A stretch of DNA of 64,000 bases. It comes from Deltaproteobacteria bacterium ADurb.Bin207 (lineage in GTDB: Bacteria; Myxococcota_A; Polyangia; Polyangiales; Polyangiaceae). Every line of letters starts with the position of its first letter. The first letter of the stretch is position 1. Below, in pieces: positions 34,107 to 42,401 of this stretch. The position numbers were made by a program, and so were the translations under genes. The stretch is from NCBI GenBank assembly GCA_002070115.1, contig MWCO01000026.1:1-64000 (forward strand). Direction: 5' to 3'. The notes under the pieces are model-generated. The model saw only the letters and a program-made list of their open reading frames with translations. It was not told where the DNA came from and ran no database searches.

Positions 34107-36281
34107 TCAGGGTTCCACCGCATCGAGACGTTTCAGACTCTTCTGCAGATGAGTATCCAGTTGATTGCGAAGCGAAATCGCTTGATCCGGACGCTCTTGC
34201 CGCAAATCCGTCTGCTCCCGTGGGTCCGCCCGCAAATCGAATAACCGCGTTCTTTCCCCTTCCCGCCATGCATACAGCACGTACTTCACTCGACTGTCGA
34301 GCCAACCGTAGGCCGGCGCTTGGCCGTGAAGACCGTCGTAAGCCACAAGGAGCATCGGACGCTCTTTTACCTCCGACACCTTTTCCTGGACCAGGTCCAC
34401 CAACGACACGCCAGAACAGTCCTTGGCCTCGCCCGTTGCCAACGAAAGCACCGTCGCGGGAACATCCAGCACGCTGACGACCGCGTCCGTAACGCGTCGA
34501 CCCTTGATCCCTGGCGCTTGAATAAGCAACGGCACGCGAAGGACCTCTTCGAATAGCTTGGGGGGATGGCCCCGAAATCCGTGCTCTCCAAACGCTTCGC
34601 CGTGAGAACCATGCACGATCCACACGGTTTTGGCGGAACGGGGGGCCTGGCTCACATGCGTGAGCAAACGCGACAGCTCGTTGTCTAAATAGGCGATTTC
34701 ACTGTCATAACGGTCGATGTCCCGCTTTCCGAAATCAAACGACTCATGGTTGAGGTACGATTCATGGGCGTCGAATAAGTGAACCCATAAAAATAAGGGT
34801 TTGTCTCCGGCGGCCATCTGGTCATAGGCCGCCATCGCTTGCGCTACCGCATGCGCTCCGGTCATATCCTTTTCGGGACGAACGCGTTTGAAAGGGGCCT
34901 CGTCGAAAACGTCGAAACCTTGGTCGAAGCCCCGGGCTTTCGAAAGCCATTGGAACGAAGATACGGCGGCTGTCGCATATCCCCCCGCACGCAATCGCTC
35001 GGCCACGGTTTCATTCGCCCGCAACAAGGTGGGCCAGGGGCGACTGTCGCGCACGCTTTCGACAAGGTGCTTGCACGTCACGAGCGGAGCCATGGCCGTG
35101 CGTGTCTCCGGCCCCGCGGCATAAGCGCGTTCGAAAACCACGGCCTTGGCCGCTAGCGCATCGAGCCCCGGACTGGTCTTTCGCTCATAGCCGTAACAAC
35201 CCAGATGGTCTGCCCGTACCGCGTCGAGGGTCACCACAATGATGTCGGGTTTTTCGGGGAGTGTTGCCGCGGCAGAAGCTTGTTTTTCTGCCTTTTCCGA
35301 TGTTTGGGGGGCAACAACCGGAGCGGATGTCGAAGCCGACGACGATGCGTTGGCGGTGGGCGTTTCGGTCGAAGACGCCATGGCGGGTTCGTTCGTGTTT
35401 TTGGGCTTCGAGCGCCGTTTGGGTCGGGTATCGGGTTCGGCGATGAGGTCCAGCGCTGGGGATACGATCAAACATTGGTCTCGAACCCCTGGAGCCACGG
35501 CCAATCGGTGCAACAGCGAAATGCCTCCCGCGATGAGCAGCACCAGAAAAACGACCGTGATAGGGACCCATACGCGCTTGTGGACCGATGGCAATCGGAT
35601 GCGAGAGGTGGCAATGGCCGCGCCCAAGAAAATACCGGCATCGGCGACCGCGTGGGCAACTTCCGGCTGACCGGATTCTCGCCGCGTTGCGACATAAACC
35701 GCTGCTCCCACCGCTACACAAGCCAACACAAAGGCCGTCCACGCTACCACGGGCCGCTGGCTGATGCTCCTCACCCCCGCAGCCAATCGCCATGCCACCA
35801 AGGCGCAAACGGCCACCACGCCACCGCCCACGACCGCAAACGTGGTGGCGCCCAGACCGCGATGATGGGTGACGGCGCTCAACACCGAACCAAACCCACT
35901 GAGCAATGCGACCGACAGGATAATCCAAATGGCGCCGGCAAAAAGCAAGGTCGCACGGCTGGAGGGATCTGGAAATGCCTTGTGTAATCCACCAGTTGCG
36001 GTTCTCAGGAAAAAAATGATCACGACGGCCAGAGCGGCCCAGACCCCCGCCAACGAAAGCCAGGCAACCCCGAACCCCGCTTGTTGCGCCACGCGCGATG
36101 ACATGGCAACGGCAGCGCCACTGCCGGTCAAAATCGATGCCAGCGCGATCTCTCCGCTAATATGCGCGAAGAGGTCCCGCGTAGGAAGGGGCCAAGTCGA
36201 ATCTGCCACGCCCCATTGCATAGCAAAGCAAAGCCCAAGGACCAAATCCCCGGCGCAAAAAGCCCCTCCCACCCCCTGCAT
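34107..36281 (-). CDS. Membrane sulfatase/alkaline phosphatase-fold protein with altered active site
   Basis: A 724-residue protein. The first half has about eight membrane helices, then a Ser/Thr/Ala-rich linker. The sulfatase-type domain starts at PDIIVVTLDAVRADHLGCYGYERKTSPGLDALA. The usual CxPSR-type nucleophile region reads GPETRTAMAPL, so no cysteine or serine is present at that place. The metal site usually DHGE is SHGE (S559), followed by EHGFRGHPPKLFEEVLRVPLL. The fold and the GEHG end are kept, so it could be a catalytically altered or inactive family member. Its role is probably in envelope polysaccharide or lipid modification, but this is a guess. The ATG at 36281 has no evident ribosome site; a Met at 36221 is an alternative. 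Confidence 0.75.
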   Translation of the reverse strand: MQGVGGAFCAGDLVLGLCFAMQWGVADSTWPLPTRDLFAHISGEIALASILTGSGAAVAMSSRVAQQAGFGVAWLSLAGVWAALAVVIIFFLRTATGGLHKAFPDPSSRATLLFAGAIWIILSVALLSGFGSVLSAVTHHRGLGATTFAVVGGGVVAVCALVAWRLAAGVRSISQRPVVAWTAFVLACVAVGAAVYVATRRESGQPEVAHAVADAGIFLGAAIATSRIRLPSVHKRVWVPITVVFLVLLIAGGISLLHRLAVAPGVRDQCLIVSPALDLIAEPDTRPKRRSKPKNTNEPAMASSTETPTANASSSASTSAPVVAPQTSEKAEKQASAAATLPEKPDIIVVTLDAVRADHLGCYGYERKTSPGLDALAAKAVVFERAYAAGPETRTAMAPLVTCKHLVESVRDSRPWPTLLRANETVAERLRAGGYATAAVSSFQWLSKARGFDQGFDVFDEAPFKRVRPEKDMTGAHAVAQAMAAYDQMAAGDKPLFLWVHLFDAHESYLNHESFDFGKRDIDRYDSEIAYLDNELSRLLTHVSQAPRSAKTVWIVHGSHGEAFGEHGFRGHPPKLFEEVLRVPLLIQAPGIKGRRVTDAVVSVLDVPATVLSLATGEAKDCSGVSLVDLVQEKVSEVKERPMLLVAYDGLHGQAPAYGWLDSRVKYVLYAWREGERTRLFDLRADPREQTDLRQERPDQAISLRNQLDTHLQKSLKRLDAVEP

Positions 36282-36430
36282 CCCGTTGTCCGCTCACGCA
36301 ATCTTTCCCGTGAGTTATCCCCGTCGAACCCATCGAAGCTTCACCGTCGCGACCGTGGTCCAGTGCCAATAGGCAAGCCAATAGGCATACGCACCCATCG
36401 AAAGACGACAAAGAGGATGCCCTCGATGAT

Positions 36431-38074
36431 TCAGGCTTTGCGCGTGACTTTTCGAAACGCCTCGAGACGAAGGGCTTCTTCTTTCGTTTTGGGAATCCTT
36501 CCCCGCCAGGCGGGCGCGTTGGGCGGAGCTTGTTGTGGACGCCACGATGCCTGGGCCAAAGCCGATGCCGATGCTCGTGGGCCAAGTTTCCTCACTTCGT
36601 AGTCGACGGCTTCCACCGCCTGTTCGACGGTCGAGAATCGTTCGACCACCTTACCGTCCATGCTCACTTCCCAACGCTTGCCGTGACCCGCGCGAGCGAG
36701 CACGAGCACTTCCGTGATTTGTCCCGCGCGCTTTTCGAAATGCAGCGCCAACCCTCGACTGCCAAGAGAAACCCAGCCGTGATTGGAGATGGCTCGTACT
36801 TCGCCGGGGAGTTGCAAGCCTAGCGGATCGAATTGCTTCGCTCGCTGCTGGATTTCCCTCAGCGTGATCTCTCCGGCCTCCCATTCGAATCCCGGATAAT
36901 CAAAAACGATGCGTTCATAACGCTGGCTCGCTCCTAGCGCCTCTTCCCCCAATAGATTCAATTCGTAGGGCATGCCGAATAGCGACGGCAGCGTACACAA
37001 ACGCAGCTTCGACACATCGACGAAATCGAGGATCATACAGTCGCGTTTGCCTGGAAATAGCCTTGTGCCACGACCCACACACTGGGCGTACATCCCTTCC
37101 GAGCGTGTGGGACGAGCCATCGCCACACACGACACCCCAGGGTCGTCGAAACCTTCCGTGAGCACCGCGACATTGGTCAATACGGTCGTTTTGCCTTGTC
37201 GAAAACTCGCCAGTTCGCTGGCTCGACGCTCTGATGGCATCTGTCCGTGGACCATCCCCGATGGAACACCGAGATGATTGAGTGCTTTGCATAGCGCGCG
37301 AGCGTGAGCGACGGTGACGCAAAAGGCGATGGTACGACGATCTCGCGCGAGTTCCTGGATCGACCGGGCGACCAGAGCGTTGCGCTCCTCGACATTGATC
37401 ACGGCCTCCAATTCGTCTTCTCGAAAGTCCTGACCGGAATTGGATAGTTCTCGAAGATCCGAGGCCGTCGAGATTCGAAAGCCCCGCAATGGGCAAAGAT
37501 AGCCGTCGCGAATCATCTCCGGAAGCGTTCGCGTATAGACGATTCGCTCGAAGATCTCGTGGAGCCCCTGGCCATCGCCCCGTGTGGTCGTGGCCGTGAA
37601 ACCGAGCAAGGTCCCTTGCCAATCCGGTTCGAATACACCGAGTTGGGACAGCACGCGACGATTGTCTTGTGCGGCGGCATGATGGCATTCGTCATAGATC
37701 ACAAGGCCAAAATGACGATCTTGCATCACGCGCGAAAGCCGCTGTTCATGAAGCGAGCGAATCGAGCAAACGAGCACGTGAGCATCGGCCGAAGCCCGAT
37801 CCATTCCGCGTTCGATGGCAACCACCCGATGGTCGCCAAGGGCGTTTTGAATCTTGTCCCTGGCTTGCGTCAGCAACTCCTCGCGATGAGCCAGCACCAG
37901 TACCGGACGTCGCGCCAGACTTGCAAGATGTGAAAATATAACAGTTTTTCCTGATCCCGTGGGCAGGCATACCAGCATGCGCTTGCATCCCTGTCGTCGC
38001 GCTTCAATCACCGCGGTCACCGTTTCGCGCTGGTAAGGCCGAAGTGTCATCGGGAAGGCGGACCGCGGGACCAT
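36431..38074 (-). CDS. SF2 DEAD/DEAH-type helicase (ResIII/UvrB-like)
   Basis: A 547-residue helicase. Motif I is LPTGSGKTVIF, motif II YDECHHAA, motif III GFTATTTRGDG, then a second RecA domain with TNVAVLTEGFDDPGVSCVAMARPTRS and motif VI QCVGRGTRLFPGKRD. The N-terminus starts with a Q-motif-like LRPYQRETVTAVIEARR. It is the common bacterial form of about 550 residues with an additional C-terminal region (about 400-547). ATG at 38074 has GAGG about 5 nt upstream, favouring it over Met at 38050. The neighbours give no hint of a restriction complex, so a repair or replication role is assumed. Confidence 0.85.
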   Translation of the reverse strand: MVPRSAFPMTLRPYQRETVTAVIEARRQGCKRMLVCLPTGSGKTVIFSHLASLARRPVLVLAHREELLTQARDKIQNALGDHRVVAIERGMDRASADAHVLVCSIRSLHEQRLSRVMQDRHFGLVIYDECHHAAAQDNRRVLSQLGVFEPDWQGTLLGFTATTTRGDGQGLHEIFERIVYTRTLPEMIRDGYLCPLRGFRISTASDLRELSNSGQDFREDELEAVINVEERNALVARSIQELARDRRTIAFCVTVAHARALCKALNHLGVPSGMVHGQMPSERRASELASFRQGKTTVLTNVAVLTEGFDDPGVSCVAMARPTRSEGMYAQCVGRGTRLFPGKRDCMILDFVDVSKLRLCTLPSLFGMPYELNLLGEEALGASQRYERIVFDYPGFEWEAGEITLREIQQRAKQFDPLGLQLPGEVRAISNHGWVSLGSRGLALHFEKRAGQITEVLVLARAGHGKRWEVSMDGKVVERFSTVEQAVEAVDYEVRKLGPRASASALAQASWRPQQAPPNAPAWRGRIPKTKEEALRLEAFRKVTRKA

Positions 38075-38276
38075 CACGACCTCAGACTGTCTCGAAGCTG
38101 CCGCACTGTCATCAGGAAATCAGCAAGAGCCGTTGCTTTCGGGGATGGACGATTCCCATGGGGCAGGCTTACGAAGCGAGCACAACGAGATGGCACCGAG
38201 ACGGCCACGAGTGCTATCCGTATCCGGTTAGAAAGAGGCGCGGCTGGCCACGGCATTTCGCGCGATCGGCCATGGC

Positions 38277-39284
38277 TTACGGTACATAGCCGTGAACGCG
38301 ATAATAGGTCACGGAACGCAACAGCGCCTCCCGGGCCGAACGAGGCGCGTATCCGAACTGTTTCGAGGCCTTTTCCGAGGATACCCACACGTATTTGCCT
38401 ACGAAATCCCTTGCCATCTTGTACGTCAAAGGGGGCTCTCCCCCCCAAAGCCTTGCGCCTTGTTCCAAAACCCACCCCATCGCGCTCGCCACCCCCGCCG
38501 ACGCTTTCCATCCAGGTCCGGGTTTTCCGGTCAACTCCGACAAGATCTGAAACATCTGCGCAAACGTCAGGTTTTCCCCTCCCAAGATATAGCGTTCGCC
38601 GACCTTGCCCTTGTCCATCGCGCCAAGATGCCCCGCTACCACGTCATCCACATCCACGACGTTGATTCCTCCCTCGCTCGTGGGAAATCCAAACGGCAGA
38701 TTCCACCTCAAGTACTGCAAGATCGTGCTGCCCGATGGGGTGGGTTTCCAATCACCGGGGCCAAAAATGCCCGTGGGATTGACAACGACTACGGGCAAGC
38801 CGCGAGCGACGAAAGAAAGCGCTTTTTGCTCGGAGCGCCACTTCGCCACGATATACGTTTCCGTGTTTTCGACATTGAAGTCCCAGGTCTCGTCCATGGG
38901 CTCGGGCCGTGGGTTGACCCCAATGGCGGCGACGCTCGAAGTGACCACTACTTTTTTTGTTCCACGCTTTCGCGCCGCCTCGAGGGCCGTCTCCGTACCG
39001 AGGATCGCGGGCTCCAACACCTGCCGCGGATCCGGTGAATACATCTTGTACACCGCCGCCACGTGGAACATCCGATCACAACCCGCAAGCCCACGGTAAA
39101 CCTCGTGCTCGACCGTGATATCCCCAGGGCAATACTCGATGCGATCTTGCGGTAGGTCCTGCAAACTGCCGATCGAACTACCGGGGCGAACCAAGGCCCG
39201 CACGATTTCGCCGCGGTCGACCAGGGCCCGCACCAGCCGCGATCCCACGAACCCATTGGCACCCGTGACGAATATTTTTCCCAT
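38277..39284 (-). CDS. NAD-dependent epimerase/dehydratase (HpnA/dihydroflavonol reductase-like)
   Basis: A 335-residue short-chain dehydrogenase of the extended type. The NAD-binding motif is VTGANGFVGS at the N-terminus, followed by GCDRMFHVAAVYKMY, VVVTSSVAAIG, the active-site Tyr-Lys pair in ETYIVAKWRSE, and VVNPTGIFGPGDW. It resembles hopanoid-associated sugar epimerases and dihydroflavonol-4-reductases. The ATG at 39284 has AAGGA 4-5 nt upstream. Divergent from the Clp gene. Confidence 0.8.
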   Translation of the reverse strand: MGKIFVTGANGFVGSRLVRALVDRGEIVRALVRPGSSIGSLQDLPQDRIEYCPGDITVEHEVYRGLAGCDRMFHVAAVYKMYSPDPRQVLEPAILGTETALEAARKRGTKKVVVTSSVAAIGVNPRPEPMDETWDFNVENTETYIVAKWRSEQKALSFVARGLPVVVVNPTGIFGPGDWKPTPSGSTILQYLRWNLPFGFPTSEGGINVVDVDDVVAGHLGAMDKGKVGERYILGGENLTFAQMFQILSELTGKPGPGWKASAGVASAMGWVLEQGARLWGGEPPLTYKMARDFVGKYVWVSSEKASKQFGYAPRSAREALLRSVTYYRVHGYVP

Positions 39285-39610
39285 GAGTCCTTGGGTATCA
39301 CGGCCCCCGCAAGAAAGGGAGACTTCATGTAACAATGTGAAAATATTGCATTTTCATTCCTTCCTTGGCCGAGCTTCGACCCACCCCATGAGGCAATACC
39401 CCGGGATTCATCAGCCCGATCCTCCCCCCTTTCATGCGCGTCGAAGGCTTGCCCGGTGCAATTTCTCCTCGACGTTCCGAGCTATCGCTTGATTGCCCTC
39501 TTAAATTTATTGTATTTCGTGATAAAAACGAAATCGACGCCGCCAATCCTCAACCGAGTAGGAGACAAACTTGGCCCGGAGCCCCCGCTATTGCGACATA
39601 TCCCCTACCC
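39285..39610. promoter_or_regulatory. Divergent promoter region with an inverted repeat upstream of the ClpA-like gene
   Basis: About 325 bases between the epimerase and the Clp gene. An AT-rich patch (39500-39530) contains ATTTCG at 39514-39519 and CGAAAT at 39529-39534, an inverted repeat with a nine-base spacer. A possible -35 is TTGATT (39489-39494) with TGTATT (39511-39516) sixteen bases on. The geometry recalls heat-shock operators with a 9-base spacer but the sequence is not the CIRCE consensus. Weak. Confidence 0.35.
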
Positions 39611-42109
39611 ATGACTGTCGAATCCGCCGAGAGTGAGGTCGTCTCCCTGCGCAAATTGGCCAAGCAAATCGCCGATAACCGTCGAGAAAGCTTGACCACC
39701 GCGCATTTATTGGTCGCCATCGCGTCAAGAACCAGTCCCGCGGCGGATCTTCTCATGGACCGCAAGCTGGATGTGGAAACTCTGATGCGTCTGGCCCGAG
39801 CTTCGACGGAAGACTCCGAGGACGCCATCGGTCGAGTCATACGGGAATCCACGACCATCGCTCGGAACACCGGTTTCCGTGAGCCTGGTGCCATCCACCT
39901 GCTCGTGGCCTTGCTTCGCAATCGGAAGCTCGGTGCCCACCGCGCCCTTTTGCAAAGCGGTATCGATATGGCCCGGCTGCATGCCTCTTCGCTGGCGATT
40001 GCCAACGGTTTCGTGGAACCCCGGAGGGTAGTCGCTCGTGAGGCTCGTCGTGCTTCGCCCCACGTTCATCAGCACAGCGTGCCGGAATCGGCGCCCGCGG
40101 CCGAGTCGACGCGATCACGAGTGGGCAAGGGCGTCATCGTGCCGTTGTTCCCTCCGCGTCCAACGCCCACGGCGGTGGCGACGCCTTTGCCTAGAACGAC
40201 GGAGCCGCCTGCCCAGACCCTGGAGGAACGCCCGACAGCCCACGGTAAATCGGCTCTGAAACCGCATCGGCCAGGGAATCGAAAGGCCAAGCAGCAGGAC
40301 CTTCGGCTTTCTTCCACCCCAGAAGAGCGGTATCAGCTCGACCCCAAGGTTTTTCCGACGCTGGCGGCGATCTCACGCAATCTCACGCTAGCCGCCCTGG
40401 CCGGGCAACTCGATCCGGTACTGTGCCGAGATATGGAAATGGAGCAAGCGTTGGACGTTTTGGCCAAACGTCGCGCCAACAACCCCTTGCTCCTCGGCCC
40501 CCCAGGCGTGGGAAAAACCACGATTGCACGGGGATTGGCCGGCCATATCGTCGATACGGCTTCTTCGGATCCTCGGGTTTTGTTGGAAATCCCAGTTTCC
40601 CACTTGCTTTCAGGCACCGCGGCCCGCGGTTCCCTTGCGGAACGCATGGCCGCCATCGGCAAGGAAGTCAGTGCGGCCCAGGGCAAAATCGTCTTGGTGA
40701 TCGATGAAATAATTCAATTATTTCAAATGGATAACGGAGAGGTGAGCAACGATCTGAAACTCGCTCTTGCCCAGGGGCAACTTCCCCTCATCGGTACCTG
40801 TACGCCTGAAGAATACCGAAAAATCGTGGAAGTCGACCCTACCCTTGCCAAAGGATTCACGGTCGTGGAGATCGAAGAGCCAGATGCTTCCCGTGCCGTG
40901 GAGATGGTGCTGGGGGTATGCGCGGGCCTCGAAGACCATCATGGCTTGCCTGTCGAAAAAGAGGCGGTCGCGGCGGCCGTGGGATGGTCCGTTCGATACC
41001 TTCGAGGGTCGGCGCTTCCCGAAAAAGCGCTTTCCGTGCTCGATCTAGCCGGCGCTAGAGCCAAACGCCGCGGCAATACCTCCATCGACGACGCCGTGGT
41101 GGCGGAAGTGGTTTCCGAGATGGCCGATATTCCCATCGAACGGCTATTGCAGACCGACCGGGACCGAATGCTTGCGCTCGACACCCTTCTCGCCCAAAAC
41201 GTGGTCGGGCATAGCGAAGCCCTGGCGCGGATTGCGACCATCTTGCGACGCAATGCAGCCGGGTTGCGTAGCCAGCGGCCCATCGGTTCGTTTCTATTGC
41301 TCGGGCCGACCGGGGTGGGCAAAACCGAAACCGCCAAGGCCATCGCTCATGCATTATTCCACGGTTTCGATGCCATGACGCGGCTGGATTTTTCTGAATT
41401 TGCGGAACCGCATGCGTTGGCACGACTCATTGGCGCACCCCCAGGCTATGTGGGGCACGAATCCGGTGGACAACTCACCGAAGCGGTACGCCGACGACCC
41501 TATCAAGTCCTTCTGCTCGATGAATTCGAGAAAGCCCATCGGGAGGTTCAACAGGCGTTTTTGCAGGTATTCGACGAAGGACGCATGACCGATGGTCGCG
41601 GTCGTACGGTCGACTTCTCCCATACGGTGATCGTGATGACGTCGAATCTTGGTGCGATGGAGGCTCGGGAAGCGGCAGAAAGCCGTTCCATAGGGTTTTC
41701 GTCGAATAAGGGGTCACGGTCCACGGCCGTGCAGGACGTCGTGATGACAGCGGCGAAAAACGCGCTCCCACCGGAATTGTACAATCGAATCGACGAAATC
41801 CTATTTTTCCAACCACTTACGAGAGATGAGGTGAAACAGGTAGCCCATCGTCAACTCGAAGCGTTGTCTCGACGCCTGATGGAGGCGCGGGAGGTGCAAA
41901 TCGTGTGGACGGAAGAGGGGATCGACATGCTTTTGGAACGGGGCGGATACGAACCGAGTCTTGGGGCGCGTCCGGTCAAACGAGCCATCGCGAGACTGGT
42001 GGAGGCTCCGCTGGCGGAGATGCTGTTGCGCGAGGAATTGAAAGCCGGAGATGCGGTGCAGGTGGGAGCGACCACGGATGGAAAGATAGAATTGTTGGTG
42101 CTCGACTGA
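39611..42109 (+). CDS. ClpA-like AAA+ unfoldase with ClpP-docking loop
   Basis: An 832-residue ATPase. An N-terminal Clp_N-type double repeat (about 1-150) is followed by a proline-rich linker (about 165-220). The first AAA+ module has Walker A GPPGVGKTT near residue 295 and Walker B VLVIDEI near 362; the second has Walker A GPTGVGKTETAKAI near 566 and Walker B VLLLDEFEKAH. No ClpB-type M-domain is present. An SIGF tripeptide motif near 693 lies where ClpA and ClpC carry the IGL/IGF loop that docks on ClpP. The first module reads VDPTLAKGFTVVEI, lacking the usual Arg-Arg finger (LERRF), while the second keeps NRID. The ATG at 39611 is chosen because the upstream frame lacks Clp sequence. No clpP or clpS is next to it. 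Confidence 0.85.
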   Translation: MTVESAESEVVSLRKLAKQIADNRRESLTTAHLLVAIASRTSPAADLLMDRKLDVETLMRLARASTEDSEDAIGRVIRESTTIARNTGFREPGAIHLLVALLRNRKLGAHRALLQSGIDMARLHASSLAIANGFVEPRRVVAREARRASPHVHQHSVPESAPAAESTRSRVGKGVIVPLFPPRPTPTAVATPLPRTTEPPAQTLEERPTAHGKSALKPHRPGNRKAKQQDLRLSSTPEERYQLDPKVFPTLAAISRNLTLAALAGQLDPVLCRDMEMEQALDVLAKRRANNPLLLGPPGVGKTTIARGLAGHIVDTASSDPRVLLEIPVSHLLSGTAARGSLAERMAAIGKEVSAAQGKIVLVIDEIIQLFQMDNGEVSNDLKLALAQGQLPLIGTCTPEEYRKIVEVDPTLAKGFTVVEIEEPDASRAVEMVLGVCAGLEDHHGLPVEKEAVAAAVGWSVRYLRGSALPEKALSVLDLAGARAKRRGNTSIDDAVVAEVVSEMADIPIERLLQTDRDRMLALDTLLAQNVVGHSEALARIATILRRNAAGLRSQRPIGSFLLLGPTGVGKTETAKAIAHALFHGFDAMTRLDFSEFAEPHALARLIGAPPGYVGHESGGQLTEAVRRRPYQVLLLDEFEKAHREVQQAFLQVFDEGRMTDGRGRTVDFSHTVIVMTSNLGAMEAREAAESRSIGFSSNKGSRSTAVQDVVMTAAKNALPPELYNRIDEILFFQPLTRDEVKQVAHRQLEALSRRLMEAREVQIVWTEEGIDMLLERGGYEPSLGARPVKRAIARLVEAPLAEMLLREELKAGDAVQVGATTDGKIELLVLD

Positions 42110-42191
42110 CATCAATCGGTGCTACAAAACCTATCCGTGCGCTTCGAACCGGACCCGGCCTCCCATCCCCACCTCGCCCGCGAGAGCAAAT

Positions 42192-42209
42192 ATCGGCTCC
42201 AGAGCCGAT
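42192..42209. terminator. Perfect short palindrome after the Clp-like gene; possible terminator or operator
   Basis: ATCGGCTC followed by CA and then GAGCCGAT. A two-base loop is too tight, so in RNA it would open to a loop of four or six. Only a short T-rich tail (cttcgttctt) follows, 83 bases after the Clp stop. The 292-base gap 42110-42401 holds no gene I can support. Confidence 0.3.
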
Positions 42210-42401
42210 CTTCGTTCTTGCGACCCTCCCTTCTCCTGACTACAAACCCCGACCAAAGGGCTGAACCGGAACCACCGGGGATGCAACCAATGGTATCCAA
42301 TGATTTCGGAGTCCACGGCATCATCTTCAGGGTAGAACCGAAGCCGATGTGCGGGCACCACATCCAATGACACACGATATCAAGACGTTTTTGGACTTTC
42401 C

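Noticed and set aside
36431-38074. Helicase as partner of the methyltransferase in a restriction system
   Set aside because: It is 3.5 kb away on the other strand with unrelated genes between, and its sequence is of a common standalone helicase type.
42110-42401. A tRNA suggested by a GTTCGAA-like stretch near 42150
   Set aside because: No cloverleaf arms can be paired around it.
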